Below, piece after piece: positions 44,452 through 53,808 of a DNA stretch of 64,000 nucleotides (positions within the stretch are counted from its first letter, which is position 1; every line of letters begins with the position of its first letter). The notes beneath the pieces were generated by a model that was not told the origin of the DNA, searched no databases, and was given only the letters and a program-made list of their open reading frames with translations. The stretch is taken from NCBI GenBank assembly GCA_947074145.1, contig CAMTOJ010000013.1, positions 1 to 64,000 of the forward strand, written 5' to 3'. Made by a program: the position numbers and the translations under genes. This DNA comes from an uncultured Bacteroidales bacterium. GTDB lineage: Bacteria > Bacteroidota > Bacteroidia > Bacteroidales > JAUNSR01.

Positions 44452-45699
44452 TTATGCATCCATCATATTCTCGAAATTTGATCTTTCGAGCATCTTTTTA
44501 GCATATTCCAGTGTTACATGAACCTCACTCTCTCCTGTAGAGGGAATTTCAAACATAGCTTCCATCATCATTGATTCTACAATTGAACGAAGACCACGTG
44601 CCCCTAATTTATGAATCAATGCTTGGTCCACTATATAATCATAAACATCATCGTCAAAATTAAGATCGATTTTGTCCATGGAAAATAGCTTCTTATATTG
44701 TTTTATTATAGAGTTTTTAGGTTCGGTAAGAATTCTTCTTAATGCTTCTTTTCCTAATGGTTCGAGATATGTAAGAATAGGCAAACGTCCTATCAATTCC
44801 GGAATAAGTCCATAAGTCTTCATATCTGTATGATTTACATATCTTAAAAGATTCGATCTGTCAATCTGTTTTTTTCCATCAGAAGCATAACCTACATACC
44901 TTGAGTTCATTCGCTTTCCTATCACTCTTTCAAGTCCGTCAAATGCACCTCCACAAATAAATAATATATCCTTAGTATTTACCGCAATCATTCTTGCTTC
45001 GGGATGTTTGCGTCCTCCATTAGGCGGAACGTTAACAATTGAACCTTCAAGCATTTTCAATAATCCCTGCTGAACACCCTCTCCGTTTACATCTCTTGTA
45101 ATCGACGGATTCGCGCTCTTGCGTGCTATTTTATCAATTTCGTCTATAAATACCATACCTTTTTCTGTTGCTTCAACATTAAAGTCTGCATCTTGCAACA
45201 AACGGGTCAAAATACTCTCAATGTCTTCCCCTACATAACCGGCCTCTGTAAACACCGTAGCATCCACTATTGTGAATGGCACATGTAACATTCGTGCTAT
45301 TGTTCTGGCAAGAAGAGTTTTCCCGGTTCCGGTAGAACCAACCATGATAATATTTGATTTTTCAATATCTACACCGTCATCGTCAACTTTCCCTTTTTCC
45401 TGAAAAACCCTTTTATAATGGTTATAAACTGCAACAGAAAGGAACTTTTTTGCACTTTCCTGACCTATTACATATTCGTCAAGTCTCTCCTTGATTAGTT
45501 TTGGTGTTGGAATATCTTGAGCGGTGATTAGCTTATCACCAACCGACGATTTTAAATCCTTCACATTTTCTTTTACGATATCTGCCGCTTGTAGAGAACA
45601 TGAATCGCAGATGCAACCTTCAAGCCCTTCTATAAGAAGATTTACATCTTTTCGGGCTCTTCCACATAGCGAACAATGATCACCACTTTGTTTTGCCAT
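44452..45699 (-). CDS. clpX: ATP-dependent Clp protease ATP-binding subunit ClpX
   Basis: The unfoldase that feeds tagged proteins to ClpP. The N-terminal C4 zinc-binding domain is seen in [11 protein letters not shown]...CICDSC (residues about 8-36). Walker A is [12 protein letters not shown] (near 116), Walker [13 protein letters not shown] (near 180), followed by sensor 1 and sensor 2 regions including LGARGLRS. The pore loop and the ClpP-contact IGF-type loop, here VIGKRM/CGGAFDG, stand in the middle. It is 14 bases downstream of clpP, and both are probably on one transcript. Confidence 0.98.
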   Translation of the reverse strand: MAKQSGDHCSLCGRARKDVNLLIEGLEGCICDSCSLQAADIVKENVKDLKSSVGDKLITAQDIPTPKLIKERLDEYVIGQESAKKFLSVAVYNHYKRVFQEKGKVDDDGVDIEKSNIIMVGSTGTGKTLLARTIARMLHVPFTIVDATVFTEAGYVGEDIESILTRLLQDADFNVEATEKGMVFIDEIDKIARKSANPSITRDVNGEGVQQGLLKMLEGSIVNVPPNGGRKHPEARMIAVNTKDILFICGGAFDGLERVIGKRMNSRYVGYASDGKKQIDRSNLLRYVNHTDMKTYGLIPELIGRLPILTYLEPLGKEALRRILTEPKNSIIKQYKKLFSMDKIDLNFDDDVYDYIVDQALIHKLGARGLRSIVESMMMEAMFEIPSTGESEVHVTLEYAKKMLERSNFENMMDA

Positions 45700-45713
45700 C
45701 TAAATAATTGTAT

Positions 45714-46382
45714 TTATTTTTTTACTCTTGTCAATACCTGGTCAATCATTCCATACTCTTTTGCTTCATCTGAAGTCATCCAGAAATCTCTATCTGAATC
45801 TTTTTCGATTTTTTCAAAAGGGTTGTGAGAGTGATCAGCTATAATTGTATATAATTCCTTTTTTAGTTTCTGAATCTCTCTGACTGTAATCTCCATATCA
45901 GATGCCTGCCCTTGCATTCCTCCAAGAGGCTGATGAATCATAATCCTTGAATGTTTTAATGCGAAACGCTTATTCTCTGCTCCGGCAACAAGTAGTACTG
46001 CTGCCATAGAGGCTGCCATTCCTGTACAAATTGTCGATACATCACTTTGAATATATTGCATTGTATCATATATCCCAAGTCCTGCATATACAGAACCTCC
46101 GGGTGAATTTATATATATAGAAATATCTTTACCCGGCTCAGCGGAATCAAGATATAAAAGTTGTGCCTGAATTACATTGGCTGCATAATCATCAACTTGT
46201 GTTCCAAGGAAGATAATTCTATCCATCATAAGACGTGAAAATACATCCATTTGTGCTACATTTAGCTGACGTTCCTCTATGATTGTCGGTGAGATATAAC
46301 TGCTCGAGATATTCATATATTTATCCAAAGCATTAGCATTCATATTTAAATGCATTGTAGCAAATTTTTTAAACTCATCCAT
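45714..46382 (-). CDS. clpP: ATP-dependent Clp protease proteolytic subunit
   Basis: A tetradecameric serine protease in the cytoplasm. The catalytic triad is visible: Ser in [13 protein letters not shown] (near residue 120), His in IMIHQPLGG (near 145) and Asp in [16 protein letters not shown] (near 195). Length 222 is usual. A short N-terminal propeptide precedes the axial loop region. Its neighbours are trigger factor upstream and clpX downstream, the classic protein quality control order. A terminator hairpin between tig and clpP suggests part of the clp expression is independent. Confidence 0.97.
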   Translation of the reverse strand: MDEFKKFATMHLNMNANALDKYMNISSSYISPTIIEERQLNVAQMDVFSRLMMDRIIFLGTQVDDYAANVIQAQLLYLDSAEPGKDISIYINSPGGSVYAGLGIYDTMQYIQSDVSTICTGMAASMAAVLLVAGAENKRFALKHSRIMIHQPLGGMQGQASDMEITVREIQKLKKELYTIIADHSHNPFEKIEKDSDRDFWMTSDEAKEYGMIDQVLTRVKK

Positions 46383-46453
46383 AATAATAAAGATATTAAT
46401 TTTTTAGTTCGAGTTAGCGATTTTTTCAATTTTCAAAATTGAAATTAAGAATA

Positions 46454-46487
46454 AAAAAATAACCCCGCAACTGCGAGGTTATTTTTT
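46454..46487 (-). terminator. Terminator of trigger factor gene
   Basis: AAAAATAACCCCGCA pairs with TGCGAGGTTATTTTT with one C/A mismatch and a very short loop. A T run follows on the minus strand. Confidence 0.8.
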
Positions 46488-46508
46488 TATATTAAAAGAG
46501 AAAAATAT

Positions 46509-47867
46509 TTATTCTTTTACTTCAAATAATTTTTGAAAATCTTCTACAGAGATACCCTTTTCGTCAAGAGTTACGATATCTTTTATAGTAGCAACGATTT
46601 TATCTTCGATAGCTCTTTCAGAGATATTACGTGCTGTCTCTTTATTCTGAAGCATCTGTTTTGCATAATTTTCAAGTAGTTCTTCCGGAACATTAGCCAT
46701 TCCATATTGAGCGAACTGAGCCATTGTAGATCTTTTTGCAATTTCAAGAAGATCAGCTTCTTCAACCTTGATATTGTTTTGTTTTACAATTTCCTCTTTA
46801 ACAAGATGCCATTTAAGTTCAGGAAGCATTTTTGGGAACTCCTCTTCTACCTGTTCTTCTGTACGATCTTTACCTGTTGCTACCATCCAACGTTTAAGAG
46901 TTGCTTCAGGCATCTCTAAATCACCAATCTTAGATTCGATCATCTTACGAGCATCGATTCCAAACTTGTAATCCTGTTCAGGAACAAGTTGCTCAGCAAT
47001 CATTTTTTTGATATTCTCGATAAATTGCTCTTCTGTAGTGCAATCTTCGCCACAAGCGTTTTTGAAGAATTCTTCATCTTTTTCAGCTGCAACGAAACGA
47101 GTAATTTCATTTACAGTGAAACGGAAGTTTGATTTAAATTCAGCTGCTTCTTCTTTGCTCATTTTAAGCATAGAACCAAGTTCTGAATCATTACCTGCAG
47201 CTGCTTCAGAAGGATTAAAATCAATACTTGCAAATTTCTTAACATTTGCAAATTTTGCTTTTTGTTCATCGTTATGGAAATATGAAGGCATCAATGATGC
47301 ACCTTCTACCACAAGACCACCCTCTTTAATGTTACCATCAGCATCAAGTTCTGCAAGATCACCTTTAAGCATATCTTTATCTTCAGCCTCTTCTACCTGC
47401 TCGTATTTACCGAATCTGTTACGAAGTGCTTCTGTCTGCTGCTCAATCATCTCATCTGAAATAGCGATGTTATAATAATCTACTTTATCAGCTTTTGAAA
47501 GTTCAACTTTAATTTCCGGTGCAAGTGCAATATCGAATGAAACTGTGAAATCTTCAGCTGTTTCAAAATCTACAGCCTCCTGTTGCAAACTTGGTAGAGG
47601 TTCCCCTAAAACATTCAGTTTGTTTTCACGGATATATCCGAACAAAGCTTCACCGATAGTTTTGTTAATCTCTTCCATTTTAGCTTGTTTGCCAAACATC
47701 TTATTGATCATACCCTTTGGAGCCATACCTTTACGGAATCCAGGGATATTTGCTTTTTTACGATAATCTTTAAGCACGCTATCTACCTTTTCTTGATAGT
47801 CTGCCTTTGAAACTTCAATCTTGATAATTGCATTAACATTATCAACGTTCTGTAGTGAAATGTTCAT
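46509..47867 (-). CDS. tig: Trigger factor
   Basis: A ribosome-associated chaperone that receives nascent chains and has a PPIase domain in most species. The ribosome-binding signature is RKKANIPGFRKGMAPKGMI (residues about 35-53, with GFRKG). The middle domain is diverged from FKBP, as usual in Bacteroidota, so prolyl isomerase activity is doubtful. The C-terminal arms fill about 265-450. The promoter at 47952-47983 lies upstream. First gene of the tig-clpP-clpX stretch. Confidence 0.95.
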   Translation of the reverse strand: MNISLQNVDNVNAIIKIEVSKADYQEKVDSVLKDYRKKANIPGFRKGMAPKGMINKMFGKQAKMEEINKTIGEALFGYIRENKLNVLGEPLPSLQQEAVDFETAEDFTVSFDIALAPEIKVELSKADKVDYYNIAISDEMIEQQTEALRNRFGKYEQVEEAEDKDMLKGDLAELDADGNIKEGGLVVEGASLMPSYFHNDEQKAKFANVKKFASIDFNPSEAAAGNDSELGSMLKMSKEEAAEFKSNFRFTVNEITRFVAAEKDEEFFKNACGEDCTTEEQFIENIKKMIAEQLVPEQDYKFGIDARKMIESKIGDLEMPEATLKRWMVATGKDRTEEQVEEEFPKMLPELKWHLVKEEIVKQNNIKVEEADLLEIAKRSTMAQFAQYGMANVPEELLENYAKQMLQNKETARNISERAIEDKIVATIKDIVTLDEKGISVEDFQKLFEVKE

Positions 47868-47951
47868 TCTTTCGAATTTTTATGATGTTTATAATTCCTA
47901 TTCTTTATATTAAAAAACGGATCTTAAAATCCATTTCTATATTAAGGTTTG

Positions 47952-47983
47952 CAAAAATAGTGTCTTTATTTCTTAATTACAAA
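47952..47983 (-). promoter_or_regulatory. Promoter of tig
   Basis: On the minus strand TTTG (47980-47983), a 20-base spacer and TATTTTTG (47952-47959), an exact match to the Bacteroidota consensus. The 5' untranslated region is about 80 bases. Confidence 0.85.
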
Positions 47984-48347
47984 CCTATCTATTAAATATT
48001 TATCAATCGGGATTTATTATACATCGATTAATCATCTTATAAACATCAAATTATAGAAAAATGGTTCGGATCATTATTCTATTTATTAAAATATAATGTT
48101 TAAACATTAATCTCTTAATTTATATATACACTGATTGCTCTTTTCAACCTAATAATATTTAGCCGGAGATAAGTTATCTCAATAGGGACTCATGTAAACT
48201 GAATCAGTGATATACTTTTATTTTGAAAACAGATTTAGTTATTAGTTCTTTGATTGTAAAAAAGTATAAGAGATTACATTTAAAAATGTAAACTAATTTC
48301 AGTGAAAGTCAGATATCTTTTTCATCGTCTTTACAAAGATTTTAATT

Positions 48348-48417
48348 ACACCTTGCAAGGTGTCGATTAAAATCTTGCTTGTTTTCAATTGACACCTTGC
48401 AAGGTTATGCAAAACTA
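48348..48417. repeat. Two tandem units of the dispersed palindromic repeat, locus B
   Basis: The first unit holds the perfect 16-base palindrome ACACCTTGCAAGGTGT (48348-48363), then CGATTAAAATCTTGCTTG and TTTTCAATT. The second starts GACACCTTGCAAGG at 48391 and is degraded after it. The period is 44 bases, the same as at 16793-16874. Confidence 0.85.
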
Positions 48418-48547
48418 TCTTATTGATTTTCAAAAAAGGTATTGATGTTTAAGTTCACTCTCAAAAGATTTATTTTAAATCAAGTTCGGTTGATTGATAT
48501 TAATTTTTTTTTTTTTCAATAATCTGAATAGACTTTATTTGAATTAA

Positions 48548-48602
48548 ATTGATTTGATCTGAATTGATTTGATCTGAATTGATTTGATCTGAATTGATTT
48601 GA
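48548..48602. repeat. 15-base minisatellite
   Basis: Three perfect copies of ATTGATTTGATCTGA (48548-48592) and a 10-base partial fourth. It sits 155 bases beyond the 3' end of the AraC-type gene. Confidence 0.92.
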
Positions 48603-48756
48603 ATTATGTACTAAGGAGTAAAAAATATCGATTTTATAATCTTAATTATGAAATCTCATTGTCATTGAAGTTTTTAGGCTATTGTAAATCTGCTGAAGAG
48701 AAAAATAAAATATATTATTGACTGGTGATTATATTCGGTAATATCTAAAACAAATA

Positions 48757-49641
48757 TTATCTGCTTTCCCTATATTCTCTTGGAGAGATACCGGATTTAC
48801 GTTTGAAAAATTTTCCGAAAGAGGATTGATCAGAAAAATTTAATTCTGCCGATATTTGCTGAATTGATAAAGTAGATATCTCCAAAAGATTGCGGGCTTC
48901 GCTATAAAGCATATCAAAAATCATATCTGAAGCACTTTGCCCCGTGACTCTCTTTATTAATAATGTAAGGTAATGAGTCGAAAGATTAAGTTTTTCGGCA
49001 TATGTGTCTACTGTATGCCAAATTCTGAAATTAGTTACAACAAGATCGATAAAATCCTTTATGATACTTTCCTGACGAGTAAGATTTTTTTCCTCATAAA
49101 ATCCACCCTTTCCCTCTATTGCATTGCTTACGTCGATATAGAATGTGTTCAGCATACTTAGAATTAGGTCATTTCTATACTTATGTGTTTTATCATTTAT
49201 CGAGGTTGTTAAATCATCCATTCTTCGTTTTAATACACCTTTTGAATATTCAGATAGCGAAATGACAGGATTGCGGAATATCATTACTTCATATTTCATT
49301 CTTTTATAGACCATATCGGTTGAATCCATTGAATCTGTAAATTCTCGACTTACGAAAATAGCCTTGGCTCTGAAATCATGGCTACATCTGGTGAATTCAA
49401 AAAGATGAGAAGAGGAAAGTAATATAAGGGTACAATCACTCAGTTCATAATTGCAATGATTGATATTCATAGATGCATATCCATTTAAAACCAATATTGA
49501 AACAGATGCACGAAGTATGGTGCATGCACTCAGTTTATTTTTTATCATATCTTGATTGATATCACAACTGTTCACAACATTCTCCGACAAAGTGTTTCCG
49601 GTTTCGGTTTCAAATAATTCTGATAAATTCTGAATTCTCAT
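48757..49641 (-). CDS. AraC-family transcriptional regulator
   Basis: The N-terminal cupin-like sensing region (residues about 30-170) precedes two helix-turn-helix motifs (about 190-290). These are seen in YAEKLNLSTHYLTLLIKRVTG and IQQISAELNFSDQSSFGKFF followed by KRKSGISPREYR, the AraC signature. It is divergent from a TolC-HlyD-MFS efflux operon, 146 bases away, so control of that operon is the simplest role. The inducer is not predictable. Confidence 0.93.
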   Translation of the reverse strand: MRIQNLSELFETETGNTLSENVVNSCDINQDMIKNKLSACTILRASVSILVLNGYASMNINHCNYELSDCTLILLSSSHLFEFTRCSHDFRAKAIFVSREFTDSMDSTDMVYKRMKYEVMIFRNPVISLSEYSKGVLKRRMDDLTTSINDKTHKYRNDLILSMLNTFYIDVSNAIEGKGGFYEEKNLTRQESIIKDFIDLVVTNFRIWHTVDTYAEKLNLSTHYLTLLIKRVTGQSASDMIFDMLYSEARNLLEISTLSIQQISAELNFSDQSSFGKFFKRKSGISPREYRESR

Positions 49642-49787
49642 TATATTTCAGATTAAAAGACAGTGTAAAAATAACTAAAAAAATGTTCATTTAAAACCAG
49701 TTTATATATTCTTTAAACTTTTCAGACTTTCGTTTTCACCTCATCTTTGCATTAAGTTTTAGTATCTAAATTTTAAGTTCCCTAAAC

Positions 49788-51095
49788 ATGAATAAAATGA
49801 TATTGACTGCAATGACAGTTAGTCTGTTATGCAGTTCTATCTCCGTTTGTGCCAAACGAAAACTGACGATAGAACAAATGTTTGAACTGGCAGACAAAAA
49901 CAGTAAGCAGATAAAAAGTTTCACAATTGCATACGATGAATCTCTACAAAATATCAAAGTGGCAAAAAATGCTCTATTACCTGAGCTTGAAACTTCTCTT
50001 TCTGTAGGTTATTTAGGAGATGTATGGCTTGCGGATAGAGATTTTTCAAATGGCATGAATGCACATATGCCTCATTTTGGCAATAATTTTGCAATAGAAG
50101 CATCCCAGGTTTTATATGCCGGAGGAGCTATCACTGCTGCCATAACTATGGCAGAACTAAAATCACAGATTGCATATCTTGACATCGAAGCAAATCGTCA
50201 GGATGTTAGATTTTTATTGGTAGGTAATTATCTGGAGCTATATAAAATAAACAATCAACTTAAAGTTTATGATCAAAACATAGAACGCACCAAGCTCCTT
50301 CTTTCTGAAATGAGAGCCAAGGAAAACCAGGGATTGATTTTACCTAACGATATCATAAGATACGAACTACAGCTCCAGACTCTTGAGCTTGCCGTGATTC
50401 AACTTAATAACAGTAAAGAGATTATAAACAATCAACTAATTACAATTCTCGGGTTATCAAATGATGAGGAGATAGAAATTGATCATTCGGTTACTCAAAA
50501 TATGCCACTTATAAATAGTGAAGAATATTGGCAAAATATGGCCAAAGAAATTTCTCCTATCATAAAAATAGCAGAAACCTCTGTTCGGCTATCAAAGGAA
50601 AATGAAAGAATAATTAAATCGGAAAATCTTCCCTCTTTGGCACTTTTCGCAGGTGACAAACTGGATGGTCCTATTATTATTGAGGTTCCTCCTATTAACA
50701 AAAACTTAAATTATTGGTATGTCGGGGTGGGTATAAAATATAAAATATCTTCAATATATAAGACTAATAAAAAAATCTCATCTGCTCGTCTTAAGACTTA
50801 CCATTCAATAGAAGATAAACAATTCCTTGAAGATAATATACAAACCTCTGTAAATGCCGCTTTTATCAGATACGAAGAATCTTTCAGGGTTTTATCTACA
50901 AGGATAAAGAGTCTTGAACTTGCCACACAGAATTATAAAGTTGTCAATCAGCGATATCTTAATGACTTAGCTGTTCTGACTGATATGCTTGACGCCAGCA
51001 ATTCAATGCTTAATGCGGATTTACAAGTAGTTAATGCAAGAATCAACATATTATTTCATTATTATCAATTAAGGAAAAGAGTCGGTAATCTATAA
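49788..51095 (+). CDS. TolC-family outer-membrane efflux protein
   Basis: The exit duct of a tripartite pump. The signal peptide (about residues 1-23) ends in VCAKR. Two long coiled helical repeats typical of the OEP family are seen, with ALLPELETSLSVGYLGDV in the first half and SENLPSLALFAGDKL in the second, followed by a helical tail that ends in YYQLRKRVGNL. At 435 residues it is a standard length. It starts an operon with an HlyD-type adaptor 12 bases downstream and an MFS pump. A CATCTTTG near -40 (49742-49749) is one mismatch from the -7 consensus. Confidence 0.92.
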   Translation: MNKMILTAMTVSLLCSSISVCAKRKLTIEQMFELADKNSKQIKSFTIAYDESLQNIKVAKNALLPELETSLSVGYLGDVWLADRDFSNGMNAHMPHFGNNFAIEASQVLYAGGAITAAITMAELKSQIAYLDIEANRQDVRFLLVGNYLELYKINNQLKVYDQNIERTKLLLSEMRAKENQGLILPNDIIRYELQLQTLELAVIQLNNSKEIINNQLITILGLSNDEEIEIDHSVTQNMPLINSEEYWQNMAKEISPIIKIAETSVRLSKENERIIKSENLPSLALFAGDKLDGPIIIEVPPINKNLNYWYVGVGIKYKISSIYKTNKKISSARLKTYHSIEDKQFLEDNIQTSVNAAFIRYEESFRVLSTRIKSLELATQNYKVVNQRYLNDLAVLTDMLDASNSMLNADLQVVNARINILFHYYQLRKRVGNL

Positions 51096-51107
51096 ATATC
51101 AAATAAA

Positions 51108-52142
51108 ATGAATCATAAATCAAAAAAACTAATCTATAACATAGTCGCTTTGACTTCCCTTTCTTTAGCACTTATATGGATATGCTCTCGCTTCGTTCAT
51201 ATTGGAAATGTTGAATTTACCGACAATGCTCAGGTAAAACAACTTATAGTACCGGTAAATTCAAGAGTTCAGGGATTTGTATCCGGTATATATTTTGACG
51301 AGTATTCAGAAGTCAAAAAAGGTGATACATTAATGGTGATAGAAGATATAGAATATCGTGTCAGAGTTGCTCAGGCTGAGGCTGATTATCAAAATGCACT
51401 CGTTGGTAAATCTGCGATGAAGACAACGATTAATACTACTCACAATAATATACTTGTGATGGATGCAGGAGTTGATGAAGTAAAGGCACGCCTGGATAAT
51501 GCTAAATCGGAATATGACAGATACAGTAAACTTTATGAGCAGAAAGCTGTAACAAAACAACAATTTGATGCGGTTTTGACTAATTATAATGCAATGAAAG
51601 CAAGATATGAATTACAGGTTAGACAGAAGAATTCAACATCACTTGTTAAACAAGAACAGACTGAAAGACTTGACCAGACAGAAGCTGGTATAAAACTTGC
51701 TGAGGCAGCTCTTGAATTGGCTCGATTAAATCTGTCTTACACTGTTATAACTGCTCCTTGCAACGGGACAACAGGACGAAAAAATATTCGTGAAGGTCAA
51801 CTTATACAGCCCGGACAAACTATAATCGAGATAGTAGATAACAACGAAAGATGGATAGTTGCAAATTATAAGGAAAAACAGATAGCTAACATTAAAGAAG
51901 GGAATGAAGTTGAAATTGAAATAGATGCCATTCCTAATCAAACTTTCAAAGGAAAAGTAAAATCAATATCTCGTGCTACGGGTGCAAGTTTCTCGTTGAT
52001 ACCTCAAGATAATTCAGCTGGTAATTTTGTAAAGATTCAACAAAGAATTCCAATAAGAATAGAGTTTTCAAACTCTAATGATTCACAGGCAATGAAACGT
52101 CTAAGATCCGGCATGAATGTAGAATGTAAAATAATTTATTAA
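51108..52142 (+). CDS. HlyD/EmrA-type membrane fusion protein
   Basis: The periplasmic adaptor joining the MFS pump to the TolC-type duct. A single N-terminal membrane helix (about residues 9-27) anchors it. A biotinyl-lipoyl-like half (VNSRVQGFVSGIYFDEYSEV, about 45-75), a long coiled-coil hairpin (about 85-205) and a second half (NLSYTVITAPCNGTTGRKNI) with beta-barrel domain follow. The length of 344 fits EmrA. It stands 2 bases before the MFS gene. Confidence 0.94.
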   Translation: MNHKSKKLIYNIVALTSLSLALIWICSRFVHIGNVEFTDNAQVKQLIVPVNSRVQGFVSGIYFDEYSEVKKGDTLMVIEDIEYRVRVAQAEADYQNALVGKSAMKTTINTTHNNILVMDAGVDEVKARLDNAKSEYDRYSKLYEQKAVTKQQFDAVLTNYNAMKARYELQVRQKNSTSLVKQEQTERLDQTEAGIKLAEAALELARLNLSYTVITAPCNGTTGRKNIREGQLIQPGQTIIEIVDNNERWIVANYKEKQIANIKEGNEVEIEIDAIPNQTFKGKVKSISRATGASFSLIPQDNSAGNFVKIQQRIPIRIEFSNSNDSQAMKRLRSGMNVECKIIY

Positions 52143-52144
52143 TA

Positions 52145-53722
52145 ATGGATCATCATTCAGGACCCTTTTCTATCCCCGCGATACATCATTTCATTCCTGA
52201 AAAATTACGGCCGTGGGTAGTAATACTCTTCGTAATCTGTTTTCAGTTTTCAGGAGGAATATATCTTGCAGCGATAAGTGAAATGGTTGGCTCGACAGCA
52301 CTTATGCAGGAAGATATACTAATGATAGGATATGCTTCAATGGTAGGAATGTCGCTTACTTTCACGGTGATGTTCAGATTGAAATTTGCCGTAAAACCCA
52401 AAATCACTCTTCTGATCTGTTGCTCGGTTCTTATTATTTGCAATCTGATATGTATGCATTGTAGTAATATACCTCTGCTTGTGGCAACAAGTTTCATAGC
52501 GGGCATATTTCGAATGTGGGCTACATTCGAATGCAACTCCACCATACAGTTGTGGCTGACACCAAAACGAGATATGTCTATTTTCTTTTGTTATGTATAT
52601 TTACTAGTACAGGGATGTATTCAACTTTCCGGAGTTACGACTATCTATACATCGGTTTTCGCCAAGTGGGAATATATGCATCTTTTAATTATCGGAATGC
52701 TTTTGTGTGTCATGATTGCAACTCTTTTAATCTATAATAATAAAAGATTTATACGAAAGTTACCTTTATTTGGCATCGATTGGCTGGGAGGCGCAATGTG
52801 GGGTATTACGATATTATCCATAATATTTATATGTATATATGGAGAACATTATGATTGGTGGAATTCAGAGTGGATAATAATGGCATCAATATGTGGCATA
52901 CTAACATTAGCACTCAATTTGTTTAGAGCCTCTTTCATTAGACATCCTTTTATATCTCTAAAAACATGGCAATTCAAAGTTGTATGGATTACATTGTCTA
53001 TATATATAATATTTGATATTCTTATTGCCCCGGCTCATATTCTTGAACATATTTTTCAAAGTTCGATTTTAGGCTATGACGAACTAAATACACTATCTTT
53101 AAATTGGATATCAATAATCGGAATTATATCTGGAGTAATTTTTACATTCCATTTTTTCGCGATAAAAAAGGCTTCATATCAATCAATGACCGTAACATCA
53201 TTCGCATGTGTGACAATATATCTTTTAATATATTATTTTACGATAGATTATAATCTTCCTAAGGAATCGTTATATATTCCTGTATTTTGCAGAAGTTTCG
53301 GTTACGTTATACTTGCTATAACACTTATAACAGCATTGATGCGTGTACCTTTTGAATATTTCTTTCAATCAATATCAATTCAGGGGTTTGTAAGTGCAGG
53401 TATCGGCAGTGTATGTGGCAGCGCTATTATCGGAAGAGTGTTTAATATATTATTACGAAAAAACACAATGCTTTTGAGTTCAGGAATAGATAATGTTGCA
53501 ATAAGCACATTAGGAGTAAGAATGGAAGAATTATATGGATCGGTTATGCAACAGGCTGTAGTTGTAACAATAAAAGAGATATACGGATGGCTTTCTATTA
53601 TTGCTTTGACTTGTTTGCTTTATTTTCTTGTAGCTAAAACAGGAATACGACCATTATCACTTATTCATCCGTCTTTCAGAAAATTACGCAATCTGATGAA
53701 ATATCAGCTTTTTGATAGTTAG
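52145..53722 (+). CDS. MFS drug-efflux transporter, EmrB-like (DHA2 type)
   Basis: An inner-membrane, proton-driven exporter. The 525 residues show about 14 hydrophobic segments, the DHA2 arrangement. The start is 2 bases after the adaptor gene. The conserved motif A loop of MFS pumps is weak (MFRLKFAVKPK after TM2), and motif C is not clear, as is usual for Bacteroidota members. Together with the two genes before it, it forms a full tripartite pump under a divergent AraC-type regulator. Likely substrates are bile acids, fatty acids or hydrophobic drugs; this is inference. Confidence 0.9.
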   Translation: MDHHSGPFSIPAIHHFIPEKLRPWVVILFVICFQFSGGIYLAAISEMVGSTALMQEDILMIGYASMVGMSLTFTVMFRLKFAVKPKITLLICCSVLIICNLICMHCSNIPLLVATSFIAGIFRMWATFECNSTIQLWLTPKRDMSIFFCYVYLLVQGCIQLSGVTTIYTSVFAKWEYMHLLIIGMLLCVMIATLLIYNNKRFIRKLPLFGIDWLGGAMWGITILSIIFICIYGEHYDWWNSEWIIMASICGILTLALNLFRASFIRHPFISLKTWQFKVVWITLSIYIIFDILIAPAHILEHIFQSSILGYDELNTLSLNWISIIGIISGVIFTFHFFAIKKASYQSMTVTSFACVTIYLLIYYFTIDYNLPKESLYIPVFCRSFGYVILAITLITALMRVPFEYFFQSISIQGFVSAGIGSVCGSAIIGRVFNILLRKNTMLLSSGIDNVAISTLGVRMEELYGSVMQQAVVVTIKEIYGWLSIIALTCLLYFLVAKTGIRPLSLIHPSFRKLRNLMKYQLFDS

Positions 53723-53738
53723 AATTAATTATAGAATA

Positions 53739-53781
53739 GAAAAGGAGAATACCGATAACCAATATCATATTCTCCTTTTTA
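53739..53781. terminator. Bidirectional terminator after the efflux operon
   Basis: AAAAGGAGAATA (53740-53751) pairs with TATTCTCCTTTT (53768-53779). It also lies beyond the 3' end of the convergent DUF4857 gene at 53809. Confidence 0.85.
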
Positions 53782-53808
53782 CATTATACTTTATATTCTG
53801 TCAATTAT

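Larger units (their letters stand above)
47868..48756. other. Long repeat-bearing intergenic region, 889 bases
   Basis: Between tig and an AraC-type gene. It contains the tig promoter, the 15-base palindrome GAGATAAGTTATCTC (48166-48180), two units of the dispersed palindromic repeat (48348-48417), a T13 run (48504-48516) and a 15-base minisatellite (48548-48602). No protein or RNA gene was recognised, although the length leaves room for a small RNA. Confidence 0.75.

Noticed and set aside
47008-47475. Plus-strand open frame of 155 codons opposite trigger factor
   Set aside because: Ser-rich mirror of the Glu/Lys-rich tig sequence; no promoter or start context.
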